NCBI GenBank assembly: GCA_963402885.1
Contig: OY727098.1
Coordinates: forward strand, 19,454,717 to 19,518,716
Source: Antedon bifida
Taxonomy: Eukaryota; Echinodermata; Crinoidea; Comatulida; Antedonidae
Direction: 5' to 3'
Length of the DNA: 64,000 bases
Shown: piece after piece, positions 1-10,880 of the stretch
How positions within the stretch are numbered: the first letter of the stretch is position 1
How the letters are laid out: every line of letters starts with the position of its first letter
The notes under the pieces: generated by a model
What the model was told of the DNA's origin: nothing
The model's input: only the letters and a program-made list of their open reading frames with translations
Databases searched by the model: none
Translations under genes and position numbers: made by a program

Positions 1-199
1 ACTTTGTTTTATGTTTCATATTAATATTCAATAGTATTCATTCATTTATTTAATCACCTCAAAAACAAGTAAGACAAAATAGTTTGTGCCAGTAATGCTC
101 TACTCTCCAGTTTCATAATTTACAATTACTCATTTCCATATAATACAATAAGATAATACTACATATACTGTACATAAAAAAGGACTTATTGAATGATAA

Positions 200-754
200 T
201 GATATATACAACATTTCCAGTTGTTAGGTTCACATTCACCGTTGATCATGCTTCCACTGAGTGAAATATTGCTGCTCTCAGTTTGGCTTAAATCATGTTA
301 ATGTACTTAATTGATATATTGAACAATTATTTCATCTACTAGTTGGGTTCACATTCACTGTTGATCATGCTTCCACTGAGTGAAATACCACTGCTCTCAG
401 TTTGGCTTAAATCATGTTAATGTACTTAATTGATATATTGAACAATATTTCATCCACTAGTTGCGTTCATATTCACTGTTGATCATGCTTCCACTGAGTG
501 AAATATTGCTGCTCTCAGTTTGGCTTAAATCATGATAATGTATTGAATTGATATATTTAACAATATTTCATCCACTAATTGCATTCATATTCACTGTTGA
601 TCATGCTTCCACTGAGTGAAATATTGCTGCTCTCAGTTTGGCTTAAATCATGATAATGTATTGAATTGATATATTTAACAATATTTCATCCACTAGTTGC
701 ATTCATATTCACTGTTGATCATGCTTCCACTGAGTGAAATACCTCTGCTCTCAT
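200..754. repeat. 118-bp tandem repeat, about five copies
   Basis: The phrase GTTGATCATGCTTCCACTG recurs at 241, 360, 478, 596 and 714, giving periods of 119, 118, 118 and 118 bp. Copies differ by a few substitutions, for example ATATTGCTGC versus ATACCACTGC. The first and last copies are partial. The array lies upstream of the first exon seen of the gene ending at 2802, so it is probably intronic. It has no coding potential and does not look like a CRISPR array, because the whole unit repeats. Confidence 0.93.
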
Positions 755-837
755 TTTTTTTCTTATCAAGCAGTACAAACTGACACAGCACATCTGTAAT
801 GATTTATTTATTGATTTATTCAGGTTCGATTGTTAAA

Positions 838-1040
838 TGGAACTGTAGCTTGGTGGTCAACATGCTTGCCTTCCAATCCCAAGGTTCAATCCTGACCTAG
901 TGCCAGGGCTGTAACTCACGACTCTTTCAACTCCACTCCCTAAGCCTCAAATGAGACTTTATAAGCATGATAAAATATTTTATCCATCCTGTAATTGGCA
1001 AGTTTGTACTCACTGTTGGAAGCCTATGAAATAAAAAATA
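838..1040 (+). repeat. tRNA-derived SINE-like copy (degenerate)
   Basis: A pol III A-box-like stretch (TAGCTTGGTGGTCAACATG, about 847) is followed about 35 bp later by a B-box-like GGTTCAATCC (near 884), with a tRNA-unrelated tail after it. This is the usual layout of a tRNA-derived SINE head plus body. Several stem positions are lost, so it is not a functional tRNA. It is probably intronic. Confidence 0.5.
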
Positions 1041-1065
1041 ATGTATTGATTTTGATTACTTTCAG

Positions 1066-2802
1066 AGCAACCATTTCAGTTTGATTTTGATGTTGTTCAT
1101 CCGGTGATTGATGCCAATGAATTAATAACTGTCACTATGAATCTACTTCACAAATTTAAAACATACAGCTAGTAAGTTTAACAATACAAATCTTTTGTAT
1201 TTTATTGTTAGAAATATAATTGGCTCCTTGAAGGATAATAACAATAATTACAGTAGAACCTCTCCTTTTGGACACCCCTATTCAGGGGACACCTTATGAA
1301 TGGGACAAAGAGCCAATATATTGTTCAACCCCTATGTAGGGACACCCCTATTAAGGGGACACTTTATTGTGTACTGTAATAAGTCATTTCTCCGTTATGC
1401 AATTCTTTTGAAAAATACAAGATTTAGATTTAGTATTCTAGATGATTTGATTTAATAAAATACAACACAATAAAATCACGAAAACGAAAGGTCGAGAAAC
1501 CGTTGGAAAGCACCAATTTAGGGCAACAAAAAACAGCAATTAATATTGGAGAGATATTTTTTGTAAGTATAAAGTTAAAGCATGTTAATTTATTATGCAA
1601 TGTATTGAGAAAAAAAGAACCTTTTTAATGACACATTTTTTATTTTTTAATAGTCGGATTGAAATGATGGAGCGCTATCGGAGAAAGTGGGAATTAACAT
1701 ACCTTGAAAAGGTAACTACCGTATATGTACACTACAAACTTATTACAAGGTTATTTAAGCCAGTCATGTGTCTAATAAAGTGTATGGGTGAACAATGCAT
1801 ACATCTGTGTGCAATTTGAATTGGTTACTATTCGCTGGGAATAAAATGCATACATTTTTATCATTAGTACCAAATGGACATGACAAGGATGTGACACAGA
1901 AAAAATGTGTTGGTTTAGAATATAAACGAAACAGGAAAGGACCTATCAATTCCCAACAGTCTCTATGTATGTGAATTGCCTTTCATTCTGGAATGGTGTT
2001 TCGATGACAATATATAATATTAGGCTACATTACTAATATTTTTAAGGCCTGTTGCTGTTAAAAATATACATCATATGGGCTCCAAAGAAGTAATGCCGAG
2101 GGGTTAGGCCATACTGGGTTAAATTTTCATTAGAAATGACTTCCAGTCAACCCAGCTGTAAAGAATTCCTGGTTTAAAAAAAAACAAGTGGATAAAGCGG
2201 TTCATTTCCCTATGTTGTTTTATTTAATATTGTATTAATTGTCGTATTCGAGTGGGACCATTGAGTAGTTATTTAACGGAGTATTTTGAGCGTTGAGATT
2301 GTTCTTAACGAAAAAGCTTTCGTTGTCAACGTTTTCTATTCGAATGTCTTTCTGTTGAGCACAAATTTACAATTCGAATACAAAAAGTACAAATCTTTAC
2401 GTTGACAACGAAAGTTCCCAATCGAATACTACAATTCTCAATTGTTTGTGGGTATTATTTCATACCCCACTTCAAATATAGCCCATAGTTTTTTACCCAT
2501 TACATTGAGGTCAAATCTTTAAAATTGTAAAGCCCAATATTTTGACGCTTTCTAATTGAGCAGTTGTCACAACGGGTTATCCCACTGTGCAGACTCAAGA
2601 ACGCATTTTTTTTTGTATTAAAGAGACATGTGTATTTTATTCATATTCATTCCTTGTTATTTAGATGTTGCTGTCATTAAAGAAGTATTTATTGTTAGAT
2701 GGTGGAAGTTTACAGGCGGGTTTAATAGACAAGATACGAGAGATGGTAGTTGAGGAGTTTAAATCAGCAACAACATTCAATCTGCAAGTTAATGATGATT
2801 AA
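1066..2802 (+). CDS. 3' end of an unrecognised gene (three terminal coding exons)
   Basis: Exons 1066-1171, 1654-1711 and 2665-2802 (TAA) join in phase, giving about 100 residues. Acceptors are TTTCAG, TTTAATAG and TTATTTAG; donors are GTAAGT and GTAACT. The first exon needs one base from an upstream exon outside, or not recognised in, the window, so the gene is 5'-partial. The peptide reads ...FQFDFDVVHPVIDANEL..., HKFKTYSYRIEMMERYRRKW, then KKYLLLDGGSLQAGLIDKI and a short acidic end (VNDD). It is soluble and charged, with no membrane segment. An in-frame TAG at 1170-1172 would end the first exon early, but it overlaps the strong GTAAGT donor, and splicing there restores the codon TAT and opens two further phase-matched exons. 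I do not recognise the family. Confidence is good that this is coding, low on function. Confidence 0.7.
1250..1380. repeat. short internal duplication within an intron (GGACACCCCTATT motif)
   Basis: GGACACCCCTATTCAGGGGACAC (near 1269) recurs as GGACACCCCTATTAAGGGGACAC (near 1340). Each copy also has a short inverted CCCCTATT/AGGGG core. The block lies between the first and second terminal exons of the upstream gene. It resembles an interspersed repeat fragment, but I cannot assign a family. Confidence 0.4.
2317..2414. repeat. inverted repeat, 16-bp perfect arms, in an intron
   Basis: The left arm CTTTCGTTGTCAACGT (2317-2332) is the exact reverse complement of 2399-2414, with a 66-bp loop carrying ATTCGAAT-type words. 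It lies in the last intron of the upstream gene. It may be the core of a small hairpin transposon; no target-site duplication was identified. Confidence 0.6.
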
Positions 2803-5800
2803 TTCATTTATGGTATTACTTATCCCATTCAAATATAGTACATATTTTTTTAACCATTACATTGAGGTCAAATCTTTGTGCTACTCTAAACTCTTTCAAG
2901 ACACATTTGAAGTTTTTCTTTTTCATTAATTAAAATTATTGCCACTTCTCAATATATGTACAGCGCATTGAGAGCTTGCTTATATGCACTTATAAGAATG
3001 AACTATTATTATTATTATTCATCTCAGTGGTATGGCGAGTAAAACATTTGTTTACATCTATCCTACAATATCAAAATAGTATTATTATTATTTATATAAA
3101 AGAAATACACAAAATTCAGTGAATAAGTGAAAAAGAACTTTCAAATGTTCACTTTTAGGCCAAACATGCAATCAGGACGAACACTCTATACAGATCACTG
3201 CATTTTGGCTGGCCCCACTCATTTAGGCCACAACAGGATCGGCCCAAAGCAATTGCTGAACTAGGCTCTAAATCATATATTGGTTTGGATGCAGTCACAT
3301 AATAAATATTATTTTAATATTATATCATCAATTTACAAACCAAATCAAATAAAAAATTATTCCATGAAAAAATTATATTTTCAAAAAAAAATATATGTTT
3401 TTTGATTTTTCAATTTATGCATACATGGTAGTATAGCATGTACAATGATGTAACAACTACACTATATGAAATTATTAAGCAAAAATTATAATATGGTGAT
3501 ATAACTGATTTGCGCATGTGCGATACAGCCTAACGCTACAACAAAACTAATTACAAAATGGTTAATCAAAATCGGCCAAGGTAGCAAAATTATCGTAATA
3601 GCATTAAATACCCATTGTCTTTTGCTAACTGCCTTCAATAAACTTGAGAACAAAATTTTGTTTGTAGTATTTATAATATATACATAAAAAACAACAAAAA
3701 CTTTTTTGATAGAATTTTAGAATGTATAAATATAATGTATAATAATAATAATAATTATATTTTCTAAAGCTTTTTAAAAAAATATATATTTTTTTTAGCA
3801 TTTACTATTTAATTAGTAAAATAATAAAAATATAAAATCAATTTCAAATATATAATACTGTATCTCTAAAGGAGAAATTATAATACTAATAGAGTGAAAT
3901 GGTGAGCTACGATTATGTCTTTGAAGATTTTAGGGTGGTAATGTTTAAAAACCATAAAAAAAACAAACAAACAACCAACAAACATACACATTTTATGTTT
4001 GTATCAACCAAAATCTTTGCAGAGGAGCTGTGCCGAGTCTTGTTCTTCCTCTACAGAGGTGGACACTGAGACTGGTAAGGTCAAAACACAACTTTGCACT
4101 GATTACCAGCTGCATTATAGGAGTATGTTTCCATATGTGGAAAAATGGCTGGGGAAATAATGAACAGCGCTTAAAGGTTTCACAACATTAGGCCCTTTAT
4201 AAAACAAGATGCAATTTCAATACATATTTAAATAGGCTATGTAGTATAAAAAGTGTATAAAGTACACAGAAAGTGAGAAGTTATGTTAGATATATAGCTT
4301 GTATCATGTTTTTTTTGTGTGTGTTTTAATGGGAAGAACAAGTCACTAATTGCATGGATATTTTTCTAGAAGTGTTTAATTGCTGGCATTAATCACATGG
4401 TTGACAGTATTGCACCTCAACCAGATAAGTATGTTTAATATTGAAACCTAGATAGATATTAAAGTGAAGTGTTTGTGTTTTTGATACCATGTTAAATTGT
4501 GTCAAGGTTCGCAGTCCTGTTTAAACCACTTGACACCAAAGTTTAATGCACAATTTAAGAAACCGTAAAATACCATTCTTTCGAAATTTTGCATGATGAA
4601 ATATTGTATCCAGGACTTTATATTCTATTTCCTTACTTTTTCACATGTCATGTCTCGTTTTATTAATCAGAGGAAGTTTTAAGTGTCCTTGTTAACTTAT
4701 TAAAGCATGTTTGAAAACTATCAAGAATTTTGTTGCACTATATTTTTTTGGGTGGAGTGACATTTTGCAATACTACTACCGAGTTGAGCAAGAATATATT
4801 GTTGTTGGCGTAGCCTCTCATTGGAGCTAGGCTGCTAGGCTAGCATAAATTTAGCTGGTTGAATGTGTTGTAGTGTTCGATTATGTTATAACTTATGAAG
4901 AAGTTTCTCTTTTTTAGAGGGAAGGTTATTAGCCCATTTAACCTCTCATTTAAATCAAGTATTTAGTAAATCACTAAAACATATGGTATGAAACAGTTTA
5001 TTTTAGATCTAGTTGCTGTATATAGTTATCATAATTCCCAAGTTAGTGACAGTCTGAATAGGTTACCTTTGACATCATAATCACTTCCAAGTCCTGCTAG
5101 CCTGGTAAGCTAACATTAGTTCTTGACAACACAAGATTTCAGCCAGATTAAAGCAGACTTATCTGGGTCTAAATTAGACAATTTTCTGAAGTACTTAGCT
5201 CTTACAAACCATTGAATACCCACCTAGTACTTTCAAGTTCTTTTAATCAACCCTTACGGGCTTTTCACACCTGCTCTGGCACAACGCGCCACACCAATCG
5301 TGTTACTCGATCGATCGATAATTGCTAATGCTGTACTCATAATCTGACATGAATCTGAACTGGAGCCGGAGTTGTGAATGACCCTTTAATTGTTTTTTTT
5401 TATTTGTTGCTTGTCAGATGGTGGATTTCTTCTTCACCATCCCTCTTCCCATTGCTTTAATTTTTCATGTTTCAATACCTAGATATCGTTGATACGATCT
5501 TTGGTTGTACCATAGATGAACTCTGTACAGGCCTTAGTAACTTTTGTTGTTTTTATTTTCAATACAATAAATGACATGTTATCTTATTTCACAAGTACTT
5601 TTAAAGATCTTAACCCATAGTTAACTTTTTGATACTACTACCTTTACCCTAACTTTTGATTGCTGTAGTAAAATTGTGTTTGTTTCGAATACAGGTACAT
5701 CGAATGTTATCTTATCTCTGGTCTTTAGCAGGTGGTGTAAACATGATATTGAGGAACATATTCCTCTTGCTTGAATAAGGTATATCACAGACAGACAGAT

Positions 5801-6511
5801 GTCGTTGTAATGTGAACAAAGTGGCTGTGGTTTACCCACCCCAAACCTCTTCCAACCAGACTAAAATTACCTACATTAACAACACCCTCTGCTTACTACT
5901 GTCCACCCTGTGCCTATACAAAAAAAAAGCCTGTTACTGACTGAGAGATTGAAAGCATTGATTGACAGTAAAACTATGGTTAATATTAAGAGTATTGGCA
6001 GATGGCCCAGACATTAAGTGAATTTTGGCAAAGTAGCATATACTATATACATTTCCAGGAAAAGGGACATTTGTACAGGTTCATATATTATCTAATTTGT
6101 TAGTAGACAGTCACAAGGATTTCTACATTAAACTATTACAGTATAATAATATTGACAAATTAGTTTATACACATTACACAGCTAACTTACTAAAAATGGA
6201 ACTCCCCAATTGTAGACTTGCTGAAAACCGGAAATCAACTTTCTGGAAAGAGAAATGTTGGGCCTGCCAAAGATTATCAGCTGTGAGAGACGACTACTAA
6301 TTTTGTGGTTTATTAATAATACAGTATACAATAATAAACAAAATACTACCATGGCCCTGTTGCATAATCTCCAGTGTAGATTCAAATATAACTTTATAAC
6401 TGACTGTATATCTGCTAAGTCTGTGTTCCCAGACCATTTAAATCAGTCGGTGTTGTCAACTTTCAATGCTCAAGATATAACGGCAGTCAAAATGTTGTAT
6501 TGTTGGAGCAG
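2803..6511. other. Gene-poor interval with possible LINE-tail remnant
   Basis: No supported gene. At about 2940-3022 a stretch with CAGCGCATTGAGAGCTTG, followed by an ATT microsatellite, resembles the 3' tail of a non-LTR retrotransposon. Around 5258-5392 an imperfect inverted pair (GGGCTTTTCACACCTGC at the left, a related GGGTCATTCACAACTCC on the other strand at the right) may be a small DNA transposon. The remainder is AT-rich sequence in which I see nothing definite. Confidence 0.4.
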
Positions 6512-6862
6512 TTAAAGATGTATTGTCCCCCTAAAAAATTAATTCTTAAAAAAACGTTTGTTGAATATTCCATTTTAATGTAACATAATAGTTATCCACT
6601 TTGACCAAAAATTGGATCGAAAAAAAATGTATTTACCTGAAAAAAATGTAATTTAAAGCAAAAAATGGTCAAATTGGCTGCCAGACAATGGATTTTTGGT
6701 TGAATTTAACCATTTGTTTTGTCATTTTACAAGTGAAAACATTATTTTTTTTCATTTTTTTCTATGGAAGTGATTAACTTTATTAAAACTTCAACTTCAT
6801 ATTCAAAGTCTGATTTAATTAATCTTCATTTTTCATGTTTTTGGGGGACAATACATCTTTAA
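6512..6862. mobile_element. TTAA-flanked MITE, copy 1
   Basis: The element body at 6516-6858 (343 bp) starts AGATGTATTGTCCCCC and ends GGGGGACAATACATCT. These terminal inverted repeats are flanked on both sides by TTAA (6512-6515 and 6859-6862). TTAA target duplications are known for piggyBac-type and Kolobok-type transposons. The interior is AT-rich and non-coding, so this copy is non-autonomous. A second copy with the same ends is at 10398-10876. Confidence 0.85.
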
Positions 6863-8614
6863 ATGGTGTTACCATTATATTTAGAATGCAATTCAACTGG
6901 TTATTTGCAATTTGTCCCATTTATGCTGCTAAGAAATTGGGGTGGGGGTAATTTATTCACATGGGTATTAATCATTAATGTTATCATCTTATGCCTGTTG
7001 GCATATCTTGCTATCTTCTCACCATCTCCTGGCTAGCCTTGATAGTCTGTTCTTCCCAATTAACCGTATGACATCAGCCATGCATTTCCAATATGGTGTG
7101 ATTCAAAAGCACCACCCGATTACAAGACCAATGCAAGGCCTAATCAAGCACCTATTGATGGCCTATCAAGTTAGATAACATAATCAGAGAGTAAACTATC
7201 GATCTACTGCCCTCGACTTACCCCCTTATTTTAGATAAGAAAACAGTGTAATACTTCTAGTCATATTTACACAAACACTATCTGAGTTATAACTTGGTAA
7301 ACATTATATTAATCAATAACTTTGATCTGAACTCAAATAAATTATTAATAAAATACAATGATGGCGCTAGGAAATTCCCCCAAGAGAGATTTAAAAATCA
7401 ATTGTCTGAAATAACCTGTGATCCTTGCAGTTTTTTTTTATATTCTACAGACTTCTAAGTTTAGCCTGCTTGCTAGGGATTCTAGCAGATTTTCATATCT
7501 TTACACCATCTAACCCTTATTTATTTCAGCTCATTCTCTATTTTTGTTTTAATAGTACAGTATCAGTTTGAAATATGTGGATAAAGTTATACCATAAAGT
7601 CATGGGGAGTTGGAGTACCCTTCCACAAGACAAACTTCCAGCAGAAGTGATGGTAAATAGGCCTCTAGTCTAGCTCATGACAATGTTTCCTTTGTGACAA
7701 TCCTGGTTAAGGGGTTGACCCATGTTGTGTTAGTCTTAAGAGTCACGTAACAACCCATGTATCAACAAAGCTCCATGGAGTGCAATTGAGCAGGAATACC
7801 CACCTTCCATCCTGTTTAAATTATTTATAATTATTTATTTTATGACCTTCCACCCACTCAGCCTAATTTTAACAGTACCCACCACGAACACTCTGGGTAC
7901 CTGGAGGTATCTCTTGGTCCCCACCCACTCTCAACTTCTTAACACCACTAGATTTCTCTGCCATACAGAGCGTAATAAAATAAAAACATCAAAACTGTTG
8001 ATATATGATGTTTTGTTTCAGATAGTTACACAATACTTTAAATACAAAAAATGTCATCAACATAATCCTGATGATATGATTAATGCTGAAATACTGTATT
8101 TTATTGTGTGGAGGGTATGGAGTACCATGGAGTACCATGGTATTAGGCCTACTGTACTGTCTGTACATGTCTGTCATAAGTTTAAATGGCTAAAAGGTGT
8201 ACAAGGTTTATTTACAAAAAAGATGAATTAAACAAAACAGTAACAGCTTCAATATTTGCAGTGAACCATAATGACTACAATTAAATTTGTTGAGGTCACG
8301 CTATCTAGAGTAATTAAAAGATCAGCAGAATGATGTCTTGTCAATAAAACTGCTATTTGTTAACAAATACCCATTATGCTGCCCTCTGCTTTTTTCCTTT
8401 GCCCATAATCAATAACATGGTAACTGAAGTATGCCCTCTTAACCATGGAGGAATTAGTTAAAACCTTGATTAGATGCCCCATGGGGGTTAAAGATTAGCC
8501 TGCTTTGGGATTAGTGTTTCAAGGTTTTAAATGTTACCTTTGCTATTTACAAGAACAAGTAAACAATTTTTTTTTCAGTTTACCATTATGTTTTTTGTCA
8601 TGATTTCATCATAA
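6863..8614. other. Interval without supported genes
   Basis: An open frame of 129 codons at 7842-8231 has no recognisable domain, signal or splice context and an AT-rich composition, so I do not call it. Nothing else definite is visible. Confidence 0.4.
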
Positions 8615-8719
8615 TTTCTTCTATTCAAAATTCAAGTTTTGTTGTAAAACTTGTATTGTATTGTAGGTCAGATTCACTTTTTTTTTCAATTTTTCCTCAA
8701 TATCAAGCCTCCTTTGTGT

Positions 8720-8895
8720 GTAATAAGAACAAACAACTTGTTGGAAAATGCTTGAGCTCACATACTGTGTAACTGTAAGGCTGGAGAAGACTTGTTCTAC
8801 CACCAGAACAATGGTCGCCGAGTGCCTTGAACCTGTGCCGATTGTATAGCAGTGCCTGCCTAACCGCTCGGCCCCTCGACTAGATTTTTCTTTCT
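8720..8895 (-). repeat. tRNA-derived SINE-like copy (Leu/Ser-type head)
   Basis: Read on the minus strand, the segment begins with GGCCGAGCGGTTAGGC, a typical type-II tRNA (Leu/Ser) A-box. A B-box-like GGTTCAAGG lies downstream, followed by a tail containing TTGTTCTGGTGGTAGAACAAG-like sequence. The two boxes are present, but the cloverleaf is not intact. A more degraded relative lies at about 29115-29200 in an intron of the lipid-transfer-protein gene, with shared words on the plus strand (ACTTGTTCTA.CACCA, TTGAACC, CTTAACCGC). Confidence 0.55.
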
Positions 8896-8929
8896 GTGGT
8901 TCATGGGTAGGCCACATCTTCTACCTCAA

Positions 8930-10393
8930 CTTGACCTAACAGCATTCTGTACAACATACCTGAAGTATGTTACCTTTTGTGGTTCATGGGTACATCTTCT
9001 ATCCACAATAGGATGCTGCTATACACAGATATGACATTTGTATGTGATTGCTTTAAATTAAACTTTTTATGACCTTTCGAAACAATGTAAATGTAGCATA
9101 CTTCCAGTGTATTGCACATGAAACAAGGGAAACAACACACTTATTGAATACGGAGTGTATCCTGTGGTTTGGTCATGGAACAATACAATTTTGAAATTTG
9201 TAGGACAAAATGCAGACAACATGTAGACAACTAGTAACTCATGTATCGCTAAATCAGATTATATATGGACTAATAAGCAAAAATAATAGGGAAAACTACA
9301 ATGAAAGCAATAAGCTAATTGAATTCACCATAATCAAAGTAAACAAAAATCAAAGAATATTAGGATATATATTAGACGAATATAACAATCCATGATTTTT
9401 CTTAAACAAAAGGAAGCTAAGTTTAGATTTTTTACCATTTATTTACATCATGCTAATTCTTTGTGCATTTTCACTCAATTTCTCAAAATAGTTTTGGTAG
9501 ATCTTGGGTCTGACACAATGTAGTAGATCCTACAGTAGGTTGTCATTTTCAAAGCTCGCTATGATCAGACCTAGGCCAAAGCTTGTCATTAATTGGTGCC
9601 TATTGAGTAGGGCATCACATAAGGCAGAATGTTTGTATAATAGCTGTATGCCAAAGTTAACACAATGTCTTACCAGGGATTATTTTTTCACCTCCCTGGT
9701 CTTACCATGCGGCCAATATGTGTTTTTCTCATTAAAGCACCCTTTAATACCAGTGTCTAGACTAGATAGAACATTGGTTTTCTATGGGTTTCTTTCAAAT
9801 CAAATTTGAAAAGTCTTAGTCTTAATCAAATTCAGGTCTCATAGTTCATATGTATTGCTCATGCTTTTAAGTCAATACTATTTTTTGACAATTTTGACCT
9901 CAAAATGTTTGTTTTGTTTGTAGAATTCATTCTGATAGTAATTGTGTTCTGAATTTTAACAATTATTTCAGCCCAATTTGTTCTTGTGTGTTCACATGCA
10001 ATTTTTTTCTTATAAAAATGAAAGCTTTAGTCAATTTCAGCATCCTGTATGTAAACCAGCTGAATTTTTTTTTTGCTTTGGGTCGCTTCCAAAAACGACA
10101 AGGTTTCCTGAAGTGAACTGCGTCTTGTGACACTCTACCACCTCTCCTTGTCTTGTTTCATTTTGTTACTTGCCAACATTGGTCAAGGATATTTACAGTT
10201 AAAAGGCCAATTTAATTTTTTTTTTTTGTTAATTTCACATCTGGAGGTTCGAAAGACTTTTGGAAATTCTATTGTGACTTACTAAACATGAGGATGATAG
10301 TCTTAAAGTTTAGTCACCATTTACACACATTGGAATACTTAGCAATTGCGATCATGCAATTTTGATGGGAAATTGAACAATTCAATTTTTCTT
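8930..10393. other. Interval without supported genes
   Basis: AT-rich DNA. No splice-flanked conserved frame, tRNA or tandem repeat was seen. A short direct repeat (GTGGTTCATGGGTA) occurs at about 8895 and 8980. Confidence 0.4.
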
Positions 10394-10880
10394 TTAAAGA
10401 TGTATTGTCCCTTGAAACACAAAAAATGAAGGTCAAAATATTCTAAATTTAAATTGGCCATATCAAAAAAGTAATATTAAAGTTATTTTAAGTCGAAAAA
10501 TGGAAAATCGTCGCGAGCGAAAATAAACAAATATTTCAAACCACGAGTATGCATTATGCATGATATGCTAATTAGGATTGTTTACAACTCGTCACGGTTG
10601 AGAAAGTGTTTTCACACAGATCGCAAGGAAGTTTTATGATTATGAATAAAGAGTAGCCAAACAAGCGTGTTGCATTATGAGATATATTTGATCAAAAACG
10701 TTGACTGGAAGTCAAAGTTATTTTTTGAACAAAAAAACCTCTGTATTTCAGTTAGATTTTTTTTTGGACTAATTTTTGGTGAAAGTTAATAACTATTATG
10801 ATACTTCAAAATGACCCACTTTTTTTTTAAATCTTATTTTTATTTTCTTGGAATTAGTCAAAGGGACAATACATCTTTAA
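10394..10880. mobile_element. TTAA-flanked MITE, copy 2
   Basis: The element body at 10398-10876 (479 bp) starts AGATGTATTGTCCCTT and ends AAGGGACAATACATCT, with TTAA at 10394-10397 and 10877-10880. The ends match copy 1 at 6516-6858 apart from the CCC/CTT junction, while the interior is longer and largely different. No transposase frame is present. Insertion polarity cannot be told from the symmetric ends. Confidence 0.85.

Noticed and set aside
200..754. CRISPR-like array
   Set aside because: The entire 118-bp unit is repeated without distinct spacers, and the DNA is clearly eukaryotic; it is a tandem satellite. The same applies to 58200-59232.
1170..1172. TAG as the true stop of the upstream gene
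   Set aside because: It overlaps a GTAAGT donor, and two downstream exons continue in the matching phase, so splicing is the better model. The alternative is noted as a possible retained-intron isoform.
7842..8231. 129-codon open frame, the longest between 3 and 24 kb
   Set aside because: No recognisable domain, no splice or promoter context, composition like the surrounding AT-rich DNA; probably chance.
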